Positions 1 through 9,082 of a stretch of 47,865 nucleotides of DNA are shown here, piece after piece (the first letter of the stretch is position 1; each line of letters starts with the position of its first letter). Source of the stretch: an uncultured Flavobacteriia bacterium. Its GTDB lineage: Bacteria; Bacteroidota; Bacteroidia; Flavobacteriales_D; Crocinitomicaceae. A program made the translations under genes and the position numbers. Location: the NCBI GenBank assembly GCA_903873915.1, contig CAIQQH010000090.1, positions 1 through 47,865 of the forward strand. The letters are read 5' to 3'. The notes beneath the pieces were generated by a model, which ran no database searches, was not told the origin of the DNA, and was given only the letters and a program-made list of their open reading frames with translations.

Positions 1-795
1 AACAATGAGATAGACACAACGAATTCCGTCGAAGAAGCGGTAATTGAAGAGCAGCAAAATGCGTTGGTACCTGCTGAAAATACTGACTATATCACCTCAG
101 TAGAGCTTGACGACAGTGATGATGAAAATGACTCAGAATTTATCCCATTAAATATCTCAAGTAGTGAATTTGGCACCCTTACTGAAGAAATTTCCAGTGC
201 TGAAGTGGAGATTGAGCCAAAGAATGAAACTCCTTCTGAATCAGAAGCGACTGTAATAGAAGAAGAGCACGAAGATGTTGAAATCGATGAATTTGAACGA
301 AGGATGTTGGCTGAGACAATGTCTTCTGCCTATCGACTCGAAGAGTTGTCGCCTGAGGAGGAGGATGTATCTGATGAACAAGACGATCCAACGCAAGAGG
401 ATGAAAACGAGGAGGAAGGTCATACGCAAGATCGTTCATTTTCCGATTGGCTTAGGGTTGGAAATCAACCATCCAATATCGACATCGAAGAAGACAAATC
501 AAAACTCCATGACATCCTAGATCGCTTCATTGAAAATGAACCAAAAATTTCCAGACCAAGAGCAGCAATCGAGGACAAGCCCAAGCGCGCATTTTATTCT
601 CCAGAGAAGAAAGCCAAGGAAAGCGTTGACATGCAGCACATGCCTGTGAGTGAAACATTGGGTAAAATATTCGAACTACAAGGGAATTATCCGAAAGCAA
701 TTTTCGTTTACGAGCAATTAATCTTGGCTAATCCAGAAAAAAAGAGTTTCTTTGCAGCCCGAATAGAAGAACTTAACAAAAAAATAAATTCATAA
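1..795 (+). CDS. Acidic protein with C-terminal TPR-like segment (5' partial)
   Basis: The frame is open from the first base, so the N-terminus lies outside the window; 264 codons are visible and end with TAA at 793-795. Most of the visible protein is low-complexity and strongly acidic (many Glu/Asp runs) and is probably disordered. The last ~50 residues, from [20 protein letters not shown] onward, look like a TPR helix pair (spacing of G, Y, A, Y and P as in TPRs). The stop is 2 nt before secG, so the two are probably co-transcribed. In Flavobacteria a poorly characterised TPR protein commonly sits before secG. Function unknown; a membrane- or envelope-assembly link would be guilt by association only. 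Confidence 0.75.
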   Translation, partial: NNEIDTTNSVEEAVIEEQQNALVPAENTDYITSVELDDSDDENDSEFIPLNISSSEFGTLTEEISSAEVEIEPKNETPSESEATVIEEEHEDVEIDEFERRMLAETMSSAYRLEELSPEEEDVSDEQDDPTQEDENEEEGHTQDRSFSDWLRVGNQPSNIDIEEDKSKLHDILDRFIENEPKISRPRAAIEDKPKRAFYSPEKKAKESVDMQHMPVSETLGKIFELQGNYPKAIFVYEQLILANPEKKSFFAARIEELNKKINS

Positions 796-797
796 AG

Positions 798-1097
798 ATG
801 GATTCATTATTCTCGATTATCATTATGTTGGCAAGTGTATTATTGATTCTTGTCGTGTACATTCAAAACCCGAAAGGTGGAGGTTTGAGCTCAGATTTTG
901 GTGCAGCTCAACAAATTGGTGGTGTTCAAAAAACCAATGATTTCATTGACAAGGCGACATGGTCCCTGGCTGGAATCATTATGGTTTTGAGTATTACACT
1001 ATCCGTCCGCACAAAATCACCTGATACCTCAGCAAAAGAACCACAACAAGCTGAACAAGGACAAAACAACGGAAGTCAACCTCAGGGGAATAAATAA
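798..1097 (+). CDS. secG: Preprotein translocase subunit SecG
   Basis: A 99-residue protein with two hydrophobic segments (about residues 3-22 and 52-70) separated by the SecG-typical loop [12 protein letters not shown] and followed by a hydrophilic Gln/Asn-rich tail. SecG is the accessory inner-membrane subunit of the SecYEG channel that helps SecA-driven export. The length and the GGGLS loop fit the family. The ATG at 798 is 2 nt after the stop of the upstream TPR-like gene. A hairpin with a T-run follows at 1127-1160, so the transcript probably ends before groES. Confidence 0.93.
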   Translation: MDSLFSIIIMLASVLLILVVYIQNPKGGGLSSDFGAAQQIGGVQKTNDFIDKATWSLAGIIMVLSITLSVRTKSPDTSAKEPQQAEQGQNNGSQPQGNK

Positions 1098-1126
1098 TAT
1101 CATTCCTGTTTTGCGACAATATATTG

Positions 1127-1160
1127 TGTCAGTATGTCATGCATGCTGACATTTTTTTTT
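1127..1160 (+). terminator. Intrinsic terminator-like hairpin between secG and groES
   Basis: TGTCAGTATG (1127-1136) pairs with CATGCTGACA (1142-1151), 10 pairs including one G-U, around the 5-nt loop TCATG, followed by nine T (1152-1160). This fits Rho-independent termination of secG. Because it lies 100 nt upstream of groES, it could instead act as an operator or attenuator for the chaperonin operon. No CIRCE element is present. Confidence 0.65.
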
Positions 1161-1259
1161 ACTACCCAATCCATAGAATGCAAAAATGTCGGTTTTACTG
1201 CATTGGCATAAAATTCGACCTTGGCTGAACAGCAATTTTAACATTAAAATCAAACAACT

Positions 1260-1535
1260 ATGTCAATTCAATTTAAACCGCTGGCAGACAGAGTTCTTGT
1301 TGAGCCTGCACCAGCAGAGCAGAAAACAGCGAGTGGGATTATTATTCCTGACACGGCAAAAGAAAAGCCACTCAACGGAACAATCGTAGCCGTTGGAGAA
1401 GGCAAAAAAGATGAGCCCATGACTGTTAAAGTAGGAGATTCAGTGCTTTTCGGACAGTATTCTGGGACAGAAATTAAAATTGATGGATCGACTTATCTCA
1501 TCATGCGTGAGTCGGATATTTACGGTATTTTTTAA
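1260..1535 (+). CDS. groES: Co-chaperonin GroES
   Basis: 91 residues, the usual length for a bacterial Hsp10. It starts with the family pattern [12 protein letters not shown], has the GGIIIP-type mobile loop (here [14 protein letters not shown], about residues 24-37) and ends [13 protein letters not shown]. GroES forms the heptameric lid on the GroEL cylinder and controls substrate encapsulation in the cytosol. groEL follows 23 bp later, the standard two-gene chaperonin operon. No clear TAnnTTTG -7 box was found in the 100 bp upstream, so the promoter is not assigned. Confidence 0.97.
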   Translation: MSIQFKPLADRVLVEPAPAEQKTASGIIIPDTAKEKPLNGTIVAVGEGKKDEPMTVKVGDSVLFGQYSGTEIKIDGSTYLIMRESDIYGIF

Positions 1536-1558
1536 TTACTTTTTAAACACATTTTACA

Positions 1559-3190
1559 ATGGCAAAAGATTTATATTTCGACGTTGAAGCACGCGAAAAA
1601 TTAAAAAGAGGCGTAGATATTCTAGCAAATGCAGTAAAAATAACGCTCGGTCCTAAAGGACGGAATGTGGTCATTGGAAAAAAATTCGGTGCACCACACG
1701 TCACTAAAGATGGAGTAACTGTAGCAAAAGAAATTGAGCTGAAGGACCCTGTTGAAAACATGGGGGCACAAATGGTGAAAGAAGTGGCTGCTAAAACCGC
1801 TGACATTGCCGGAGATGGAACAACAACTGCGACAGTCCTCGCACAAGCAATCGTTACTGCGGGACTCAAAAATGTCGCTGCTGGAGCAAATCCAATGGAC
1901 CTCAAGCGAGGAATCGATAAAGGTGTTGCTGAAGTGGTTCGCAACTTGAAAAAAATGTCAAAAGAAGTTGGTTCTGACAACGATAAAATCAAGCAAATCG
2001 CAACAATATCTGCAAATAACGACGAAGCCATCGGAACATTGATCGCTCAAGCAATGAAAATTGTAGGTAATGACGGTGTGATCACAGTGGAAGAAGCCAA
2101 AGGAACCGAAACGGATATGAAAACTGTGGAAGGAATGCAATTCGACCGCGGATACCTTTCTCCTTACTTCGTGACGAATACCGAAAAGATGATCACGGAA
2201 ATGGAAAAACCAATGATTCTGATCTGTGAGAAGAAAATCTCAAACATGAAGGAATTGTTGCCTATACTAGAGCCTGTGGTTCAAGCTGGTCGTGGTCTTC
2301 TCATTATTGCTGAAGATGTTGACGGTGAAGCATTGGCCACCTTGGTCGTGAATAGATTGAGAGGTTCATTGAAAATCGCAGCCGTAAAAGCTCCAGGATT
2401 TGGGGACAGAAGAAAAGCAATGCTCGAAGATATCGCAATATTAACTGGAGGAACGGTAATCTCTGAAGAACGTGGCTTCACACTTGAAAACGCAACCTTG
2501 GAAATGCTTGGTACAGCAGAGAAAATTGAAATTGATAAAGACACTACAACGATTGTAAATGGAGGTGGAGAGAGCGCTGATATTCAATCGCGTGTTGGAC
2601 AAATCAAGGCACAAATGGAATCTACTACGTCTGACTATGACCGTGAAAAGCTACAAGAGCGTTTGGCGAAATTAGCTGGTGGCGTTGCTGTGCTTTATGT
2701 GGGTGCACCAACGGAGGTTGAAATGAAAGAGAAGAAAGACCGTGTAGACGATGCATTGGCTGCAACACGCGCTGCTGTGGAAGAAGGAATTGTTCCTGGT
2801 GGAGGTGTTGCTTTGATTCGTGCGATCGAAACATTGGATTCATTGACTGGCGAAAACGAAGATGAACTCACTGGGATTCAAATCGTGAAGCGTGCAGTAG
2901 AGGAGCCATTGCGTCAAATCATTGCCAACGCTGGAGGTGAAGGTGCTGTCATCGTTCAGAAAGTGAAAGAAGGAAAAGACGACTTCGGATACAATGCACG
3001 TACTGAAAAGTATGAAATGCTTTATGCCGCTGGAGTTATCGATCCAACGAAAGTAACACGCATCGCTGTTGAAAATGCGGCGTCCATCGCAGCCATGTTG
3101 TTGACTACGGAATGTGTGGTGGTTGATCAACCAGAAGAGAATAACCCTTCAATGGGAGGAATGCCTGGTGGAATGCCGGGGATGATGTAA
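1559..3190 (+). CDS. groEL: Chaperonin GroEL (Hsp60)
   Basis: 543 residues, full family length. It shows the nucleotide-binding segments [11 protein letters not shown] (about residue 30) and [12 protein letters not shown] (about residue 86), the apical-domain stretch [31 protein letters not shown] near residue 413 and the C-terminal GGM repeats ([12 protein letters not shown]). It assembles as a double heptameric ring that folds cytosolic proteins in an ATP-driven cycle with GroES. The ATG at 1559 lies 23 bp downstream of the groES stop and gives the canonical MAKDL start. An A/T-rich repeat begins directly after the stop and a strong terminator lies at about 3328-3363. Confidence 0.98.
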   Translation: MAKDLYFDVEAREKLKRGVDILANAVKITLGPKGRNVVIGKKFGAPHVTKDGVTVAKEIELKDPVENMGAQMVKEVAAKTADIAGDGTTTATVLAQAIVTAGLKNVAAGANPMDLKRGIDKGVAEVVRNLKKMSKEVGSDNDKIKQIATISANNDEAIGTLIAQAMKIVGNDGVITVEEAKGTETDMKTVEGMQFDRGYLSPYFVTNTEKMITEMEKPMILICEKKISNMKELLPILEPVVQAGRGLLIIAEDVDGEALATLVVNRLRGSLKIAAVKAPGFGDRRKAMLEDIAILTGGTVISEERGFTLENATLEMLGTAEKIEIDKDTTTIVNGGGESADIQSRVGQIKAQMESTTSDYDREKLQERLAKLAGGVAVLYVGAPTEVEMKEKKDRVDDALAATRAAVEEGIVPGGGVALIRAIETLDSLTGENEDELTGIQIVKRAVEEPLRQIIANAGGEGAVIVQKVKEGKDDFGYNARTEKYEMLYAAGVIDPTKVTRIAVENAASIAAMLLTTECVVVDQPEENNPSMGGMPGGMPGMM

Positions 3191-3254
3191 TTCTGAATTG
3201 AAAATTAAAAGTTAAGAATTAATAATTAAGGGGTTCTATACCCCAACCCTTTAT

Positions 3255-3277
3255 AGAGTCCGTCACTGGCGGACTCT
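3255..3277 (+). terminator. 8-bp hairpin downstream of groEL
   Basis: AGAGTCCG (3255-3262) pairs perfectly with CGGACTCT (3270-3277) around the 7-nt loop TCACTGG. It is not followed by a clean T-run, only by a pyrimidine-rich stretch, so it is either a weak terminator or a 3' stabilising structure for the groEL message. Confidence 0.4.
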
Positions 3278-3327
3278 TACTCGTTTCTTTCTTCCTGATG
3301 TATTCAGATAGCGAGAAGCGTCTATAT

Positions 3328-3363
3328 AAAAAACCCTCTTCGGCAACGGAGGGGGTTTGTTTT
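3328..3363 (+). terminator. Rho-independent terminator of groES-groEL
   Basis: An A-rich lead, then AAACCCTC (3331-3338), a CTTCGGCAAC-type loop and GGAGGGGGTTT with a bulge, continuing into TTTGTTTT. G/C-rich stem plus U-tract fits an intrinsic terminator. This CCCTC-loop-GAGGG form is common in Bacteroidota. Confidence 0.7.
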
Positions 3364-3393
3364 GGGACTAAAGGACAAAGGACTTTAAGACAG

Positions 3394-3414
3394 CAAGATG
3401 TTAAGATATCAAGA
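3394..3414. repeat. Copy 1 of purine-rich repeat flanking ahcY
   Basis: A 21-bp core matches 5144-5164 at 20 of 21 positions and in the same orientation. The surrounding GACAAAGGACT motif (3374-3384) also recurs near 5171-5181, but on the other side of the core, so the pieces are shuffled. The two copies bracket ahcY. Confidence 0.7.
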
Positions 3415-3465
3415 CTTGTGAATTACTAACGCTCTCTCTCTCACGCTCGCTCTGATTTATCGACC

Positions 3466-3579
3466 GCTTAGCGAATAGAATATAGACTGCTTCGCTGATA
3501 GAATATAGACCGCTCAAACACGCTCTCGTTCTCATTCTCACTCTGATTTATCGGCCGCTTCGCTGATTAATAATCGACT
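3466..3579. repeat. Degenerate tandem repeat with 23-bp units
   Basis: Three 23-bp units begin GCTT(A/C)GC at 3466-3488, 3489-3511 and 3557-3579. Units 1 and 2 match at 19 of 23 positions; units 2 and 3 at 16 of 23, with the first 11 bases identical. A wider duplication is superimposed: CTCTGATTTATCG at 3450 recurs at 3541, and the TTCTCATTCTCA block at 3529 recurs at 3609. No coding potential seen. Confidence 0.6.
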
Positions 3580-3635
3580 ACTCGCTCTCACACCCAAACA
3601 TGCTCTTGTTCTCATTCTCACGCTGAAAGTTTAAC

Positions 3636-3665
3636 AAAAAAAAAGGACGACCCTTTGGATCGCCC
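3636..3665 (-). terminator. Rho-independent terminator of ahcY
   Basis: Read on the minus strand: GGGCGATCC, loop AAA, GGGTCGTCC, then nine T. The 9-pair stem (two G-U pairs) lies 24 nt after the ahcY stop codon. The U-run corresponds to the A-run at 3636-3644 of the plus strand. Confidence 0.85.
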
Positions 3666-3688
3666 TTTCACATTAATTCTATACAATT

Positions 3689-5002
<1,314 letters not shown>

Positions 5003-5032
5003 AATTTAAATTGATTCGTATTTAACAGCGTG

Positions 5033-5062
5033 CAAAAGTACGAAACTCCTGCTTAAAGACAA
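5033..5062 (-). promoter_or_regulatory. Promoter of ahcY (Bacteroidota type)
   Basis: On the minus strand TTG (5062-5060), a 19-nt spacer and TACTTTTG (5040-5033) match the Bacteroidota consensus TTG-N19/20-TAnnTTTG exactly. With the -7 box ending at -4, transcription would begin near 5029 and leave a leader of about 27 nt. The -33 element lies inside an AAAGAC repeat tract. Confidence 0.7.
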
Positions 5063-5143
5063 AAGACAAAAAGACGAAAGACACTTCTTCGCTCGTTGAG
5101 CTTCGAAGGACAAGGGACCGCTGCGCTTGAAGACGAAAGACAT

Positions 5144-5164
5144 CAAGATGTTAAGATTTCAAGA
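5144..5164. repeat. Copy 2 of purine-rich repeat flanking ahcY
   Basis: Matches 3394-3414 at 20 of 21 positions in the same orientation; the single difference is T for A at 5158. Together the copies bracket ahcY as direct repeats about 1.75 kb apart. Confidence 0.7.
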
Positions 5165-5237
5165 TATTAAGACAAAGGACTCTTTGACAAAAGACGAAAG
5201 ACTTACTCATTCTTCGAATTGCCGCAGGCATGAAATC

Positions 5238-5286
5238 CTTAATTTTCATTCTTAATTTTTAATTCTTAATTATTAATTATTAATTC
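5238..5286 (-). repeat. A/T-rich AATTAAGAATT-type repeat at the hemH 3' end
   Basis: On the hemH coding strand the sequence reads as AATTAATAATTAA units, then AATTAAGAATTAA, then decays. The last codons of hemH (R-I-N-N-stop) lie within it. The same sense-oriented pattern follows groEL and, as a perfect heptamer array, the DegT aminotransferase. Confidence 0.6.
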
Positions 5287-6298
5287 TCCCTTCAATCATC
5301 TCCACAATGCAGTCCACAAACCTTGGGTGATCGTTTGAACTTGGGACTAGTTGAATTTTTTCACCGCCGTGTTCCTCAAAGATCTCTTGGTACTCGCCGC
5401 CAATTTCAATGATGGTTTCCAAGCAATCGGCTACAAAAGCTGGACTAAAAACTAACAATTTCTTCGCGCCTTTTTTCGCCCATTCTTCTACGACCTTATC
5501 AGAAAAAGGAGTCAACCATTTCTTGTCCAAGCGCGATTGAAAACAAACTGTATAGTCTGATTCTTTCAAGCCTAAACGCTCTGCAATCAATCGTGTGGTG
5601 CCGTAACTTGTCGCCTTGTAGCAAAACTTATTTTTTTCATTCACTTCACTCTCACACGGCTGATCTCCGCAAAGGTCTGTGTCCTCATATACCTTATCCA
5701 CTTGACGTTCAGGCAATCCGTGGTAAGAGAATAAAATATGATCGTATTCTTTGAAATCAAATTGCTTGGCCCGATCAACTACAGCATCGATGTATCCCTC
5801 GTGATCCCAAAATTGACTCACAATCTTCACTTCTGGAATGACCCACCATTTTTGAATGATTTCCATAGCCCTAGCGACGGCGGAACCTGTCGACGCACTT
5901 GCATATTGAGGAAAAAGTGGAATGATGATGATTTGATCGTAATTGGCTTTGTGCATGCGTTCCAACACTTTGTCCATGGATGGATTTTGATAGCGCATTG
6001 CCATTTCTATGGTCACATCTTGTCCTTTAAAGCGATCGGAAACCAATTCGACAAGACGCTTCGTGTGTGTCATCAATGGCGATACACTGCCGCTTTGCTC
6101 CCACAATTCTTTATAAATCTTCGCGGATTTTGGCGCTCGAAAAGGCACGATGATTCCATTCACCAATATTTTCCGAGCCAGCCAAGGAATGTCGATGACA
6201 CGAGGGTCATTTAAAAATTCAGATAAATACCTACGAACATCTCCTACGCTAGGACTATCCGGTGTTCCGAGTTGGATAAGTAGCACTCCTGTTTTCAT
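5273..6298 (-). CDS. hemH: Ferrochelatase
   Basis: 341 residues from the ATG at 6298; an upstream in-frame TTG at 6307 is less likely because ATG gives the usual MKTGVLLIQLGTPDSP start. Inserts Fe2+ into protoporphyrin IX, the last step of protohaem synthesis. The active-site His is in LFSYHGLPERQ (about residue 185) and the metal-side Glu in FSPAFVADCLETIIEIG (about residue 285). A CGDQPCE segment in between resembles the cysteine-bearing insert of some ferrochelatases, so an Fe-S cluster is possible but unproven. Third gene of a tight operon, 10 bp after the NMT1-like gene. Its C-terminus ends inside an A/T-rich repeat. Confidence 0.96.
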   Translation of the reverse strand: MKTGVLLIQLGTPDSPSVGDVRRYLSEFLNDPRVIDIPWLARKILVNGIIVPFRAPKSAKIYKELWEQSGSVSPLMTHTKRLVELVSDRFKGQDVTIEMAMRYQNPSMDKVLERMHKANYDQIIIIPLFPQYASASTGSAVARAMEIIQKWWVIPEVKIVSQFWDHEGYIDAVVDRAKQFDFKEYDHILFSYHGLPERQVDKVYEDTDLCGDQPCESEVNEKNKFCYKATSYGTTRLIAERLGLKESDYTVCFQSRLDKKWLTPFSDKVVEEWAKKGAKKLLVFSPAFVADCLETIIEIGGEYQEIFEEHGGEKIQLVPSSNDHPRFVDCIVEMIEGRINN

Positions 6299-6308
6299 TC
6301 TCGTCAAT

Positions 6309-7178
6309 TTATTTTTCGTTGTTCATCATTAATTTACCTTCCCAATCTTCGGCTTGTACTTCTGAGATCAGTGAAAGATGAGTCAGTGTGTTTACTACAC
6401 CTTCTAAATCTTCTTTTTGAATGCCCTCTTGATCATTCCATTCCGTATCAGCTAACCACATTTTTGTTTGCTCTAATGGAATGTTGTAGCGCCATGAGAA
6501 CACCTCAGCAGCAGAAGGATCATTTTTTAAGTTTTGGGCGCTGCTATTTACAACCTTACACATTTCTGAAATAAGTGCACTGTGACTTTCCAATACATCC
6601 TCGCGCACGGCGATCACAAAACATGGCCATGGTGTCAGCACCTCTCCTACACGTTTACATTTCTTCTGCTCTACAAAAGGAAATGTCGTGTATTTCTCCC
6701 ACAAAAAAACCTGGGCTTGATCGTGTTGAAGGGACCAAAGTCCACCATAAATATCTCCTACTACATTAAAATTCAACAAAGACGCTTCCCATTTTTCACG
6801 ATCCGCCAACACATACGCCATTAAATGTGAACCCGAACCTTCGCGCGAAATAGCAAAAGTTGGATGGGTAATATCGTGTACATCTTCAATAGTTGAATGA
6901 TAAGGAACGTGAATCCCCCATTGCAAGGGTGTTTTTACATACACTTGAACGATGCGTGCTTTTAATCCTTGAAGAACAGCCCGCGTGATCCCTTCTGTCA
7001 GCAATACGGCAACATCTATGGAACCAGATTCAAGACCACGAATCATCTGCCCTGTACCTCCATTCATGTCGCTCCAATGGACATCTATGCCCACCTCTGC
7101 AAATTTTCCTCTCTCAATCGCCATTCTCCATGGCAAGTTGAAATGCTCAGGAACACCGCCTATCTTCAATCTCGTCAT
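6309..7178 (-). CDS. NMT1/THI5-like substrate-binding-fold protein without signal peptide
   Basis: 289 residues. The N-terminus (LKIGGVPEHFNLPWRMAIERG) and the GIDVHW...GTGQMIRGLESGSIDVAVLLTEG block are typical of the NMT1/THI5/SsuA periplasmic-binding fold, yet the protein begins directly with the first beta-strand and has no signal peptide or lipobox, so it should be cytosolic. Signal-less members are known (for example the fungal Ca3427 type, related to thiamine-pyrimidine synthesis proteins), but their bacterial role is not established. It lies 3 bp after an ABC exporter gene and 10 bp before hemH; no import permease is nearby. The ligand is unknown; a haem-pathway or pyrimidine/thiamine link would be speculation. 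Confidence 0.75.
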   Translation of the reverse strand: MTRLKIGGVPEHFNLPWRMAIERGKFAEVGIDVHWSDMNGGTGQMIRGLESGSIDVAVLLTEGITRAVLQGLKARIVQVYVKTPLQWGIHVPYHSTIEDVHDITHPTFAISREGSGSHLMAYVLADREKWEASLLNFNVVGDIYGGLWSLQHDQAQVFLWEKYTTFPFVEQKKCKRVGEVLTPWPCFVIAVREDVLESHSALISEMCKVVNSSAQNLKNDPSAAEVFSWRYNIPLEQTKMWLADTEWNDQEGIQKEDLEGVVNTLTHLSLISEVQAEDWEGKLMMNNEK

Positions 7179-7181
7179 CTT

Positions 7182-8957
7182 CTATTCTTCTATATCCTCT
7201 TCAGAGAACTGCAGGTCATACAACTTGCGGTAATATCCTTCTTTAGTCAATAATTCAGTATGGGTGCCTTGCTCTACAATTCTGCCTTTGTCCATGACTA
7301 CAATCAAATCCGCCGAGCGGATCGTGGACAAACGGTGAGCAATCACAATGGATGTTCTCCCTTTCGTCAAGGCTTCCGTTGCTTTTTGAATCAATACCTC
7401 AGATTCATTGTCCACGCTCGATGTCGCTTCATCTAAAATTAAAATTTCTGGGTTGTATACAAAGGCACGAACGAAAGAGATCAATTGGCGCTGTCCAACA
7501 GACAGCACTCCTCCGCGCTCACCGAGCACATAATCATATCCTCCTGGAAGTTGACAAATAAACTCATCAGCCCCCACAGCCTTGGCTGCCTGCACTACCT
7601 GTTCACGTGTAATATCAGGTGAACCCAAGGTAATGTTCCGATGGATACTGTCGGAAAACAAGAACACGTCTTGCAGTACAACGGCGATTTTACTCCTCAG
7701 ATAATTCAATTCAATGTCCCTCAATTCGACATCGCCAATATGAATTGTGCCTTGTTTGTATTCATAAAATCGACCGAGCAGATTCACCATGGTGGTTTTA
7801 CCTGAACCTGTTGCCCCTACGAAAGCTACAGTTGTTCCTGGGTTGATCTCCAAATTGATGTCCTTGAGCACGTATTGCTCATCCGTATAGGCAAATGAAA
7901 CACCATTAAAACGTATGGGTACTGCAAATGCACAATGGTTGTTCTTCCCCTGTTCTTGGACAAACTCTTCCATGTCTAAAATCTCAAACACCCGTTCGGC
8001 ACGTACCGTTCCGCGTTGAAGCACATTAAACTTGTCGGCCAACATGCGTATAGGTCGGTACAATTGGCCAATCCATAAGGTAAAGGAAAAAATCTGCCCG
8101 TACATCGATTCCACCTCTTTTTGGGAGTTTCCGCCTGCCATAACGGCGCCCCAAACAATCAAGAAAGCAATCGACAAGGAACTCAACATTTCTACTATTG
8201 GAAAGAAGATCGAATTCGCCCAAACAGCATTCACATGTGCTTGCCGATGTCCCTTATTGATTTCCTCGAATACCGTGTATTCTTGTTTTTGGCGGTTGAA
8301 CAATTGTACGATGGACATTCCTGACAAATGTTCTTGCACAAAGGTGTTCAATTTGTTTACCTGCGTTCGTTCGAGCTGAAACGACTTCTGCATGGCACGG
8401 GCAAAAATGCGAGTGGCAATGAGCAAAAATGGAATGGGCAACAAGGTCATCAAGGTCAATTGCCAATTGGTCCAGAACATCAACGAAAGCACAACGATTA
8501 AAGCGAGAAAATCACCTGCTATTTCTAAAATTCCAGACGAAAACACTTCTGTTATTGCCTCCAAATCAGACACCACGCGCGTCACCAAGGAACCGATGGG
8601 TGTTTTGTCGAAATACTGCATGCGAAATCGAAGTAAATGTCCGAAAATTCGTGTGCGCAAATCTCTGATGACCGATTGGGCCAGAAGATTCGAGAAAAAC
8701 ATGCCTGCAAACTGAAGAAACGATTCGAGAATAAGCAAGCCAATGATCATGAATGTCCAGATAACCAACATATCTGGCTGCTTGGACTTCACCATGAAAC
8801 GGTCAACCATCTGTCCAATTAACAAGGGGCGCAGTGGGCCAAGAAAAGATAGAAAAATAGTGCATGCCACGGACATGAACAAAATCCTTTTATACGGTTT
8901 TGTGTTCGCCAACAAGCGTTTGAAAACTAAAAAATTCAGACTTTTTTTCTCAGACAT
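7182..8957 (-). CDS. ABC transporter, fused permease and ATPase (exporter type)
   Basis: 591 residues from the ATG at 8957 (a GTG ten codons upstream is in frame but lies upstream of the predicted transcript start). The N-terminal half has the six-helix ABC exporter domain (motif TPIGSLVTRVVSDLEAI); the C-terminal half is the ATPase with Walker A GATGSGKTT (about residue 380), signature LSVGQRQL, Walker B ILILDEATSSVD and switch IAHRLSTIRSAD. Such half-transporters dimerise in the inner membrane and export lipids, peptides or drugs (MsbA/BmrA-like). First gene of a three-gene operon with an NMT1-like protein and hemH. The substrate cannot be read from the sequence; export of a tetrapyrrole or lipid is only a guess. 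Confidence 0.92.
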   Translation of the reverse strand: MSEKKSLNFLVFKRLLANTKPYKRILFMSVACTIFLSFLGPLRPLLIGQMVDRFMVKSKQPDMLVIWTFMIIGLLILESFLQFAGMFFSNLLAQSVIRDLRTRIFGHLLRFRMQYFDKTPIGSLVTRVVSDLEAITEVFSSGILEIAGDFLALIVVLSLMFWTNWQLTLMTLLPIPFLLIATRIFARAMQKSFQLERTQVNKLNTFVQEHLSGMSIVQLFNRQKQEYTVFEEINKGHRQAHVNAVWANSIFFPIVEMLSSLSIAFLIVWGAVMAGGNSQKEVESMYGQIFSFTLWIGQLYRPIRMLADKFNVLQRGTVRAERVFEILDMEEFVQEQGKNNHCAFAVPIRFNGVSFAYTDEQYVLKDINLEINPGTTVAFVGATGSGKTTMVNLLGRFYEYKQGTIHIGDVELRDIELNYLRSKIAVVLQDVFLFSDSIHRNITLGSPDITREQVVQAAKAVGADEFICQLPGGYDYVLGERGGVLSVGQRQLISFVRAFVYNPEILILDEATSSVDNESEVLIQKATEALTKGRTSIVIAHRLSTIRSADLIVVMDKGRIVEQGTHTELLTKEGYYRKLYDLQFSEEDIEE

Positions 8958-8962
8958 TGTGG

Positions 8963-8970
8963 CAAAATTA
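8963..8970 (-). promoter_or_regulatory. -7 box of the ABC exporter-hemH operon
   Basis: Minus-strand TAATTTTG matches TAnnTTTG, 5 nt before the ATG at 8957. No TTG at the -33 distance. If used, transcription would start near 8959 and the message would be nearly leaderless. Confidence 0.35.
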
Positions 8971-9082
8971 CCGAAAATAAAGCGCACCTTTTTACTGAAG
9001 GCCTGCTTTCTCCATATTAATACAATTTTGGTCGCTTAAAGTTTTTGAAAATCTGTACTTTTATGCCAAAGCATCTCAGTTT

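Larger units (their letters stand above)
3191..3688. other. Intergenic region groEL / ahcY (about 500 bp, no gene)
   Basis: No convincing coding frame. In order it holds: an A/T-rich segment with an AAGAATTAA-type repeat (about 3195-3230); a hairpin at 3255-3277; a Rho-independent terminator at 3328-3363; a purine-rich AAGGAC/AAGATG repeat (about 3368-3415) with a second copy upstream of ahcY; a degenerate tandem repeat rich in CTC/CGCT (about 3431-3628); and the terminator for the minus-strand ahcY (3636-3665). The layered repeats suggest repeated duplication and decay rather than a functional RNA, though a small RNA cannot be excluded. Confidence 0.7.
5003..5272. other. Intergenic region ahcY / hemH (270 bp, repeat-rich)
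   Basis: No gene seen. It holds the ahcY promoter, many AAAGAC/AAGACGAAAG copies, the second copy of the ahcY-flanking repeat (5144-5164) and, next to hemH, an A/T-rich stretch of ATTAATT/CTTAATT units (about 5238-5286) that runs into the hemH stop codon. Confidence 0.65.

Noticed and set aside
1098..1259. CIRCE or sigma32-type heat-shock element before groES
   Set aside because: No TTAGCACTC-N9-GAGTGCTAA and no CTTGAA/CCCAT pair could be found.
1543..2031. 162-aa minus-strand open frame over groEL
   Set aside because: Mirror frame of the highly conserved groEL gene; composition (Ser/Thr/Phe rich) is that expected of antisense reading.
3191..3688. tRNA, 6S or other structured RNA gene
   Set aside because: No cloverleaf or long closed stem seen by eye; hairpins present are terminator-like.
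5738..6214. 158-aa plus-strand open frame over hemH
   Set aside because: Antisense shadow of ferrochelatase; no start context or family pattern.
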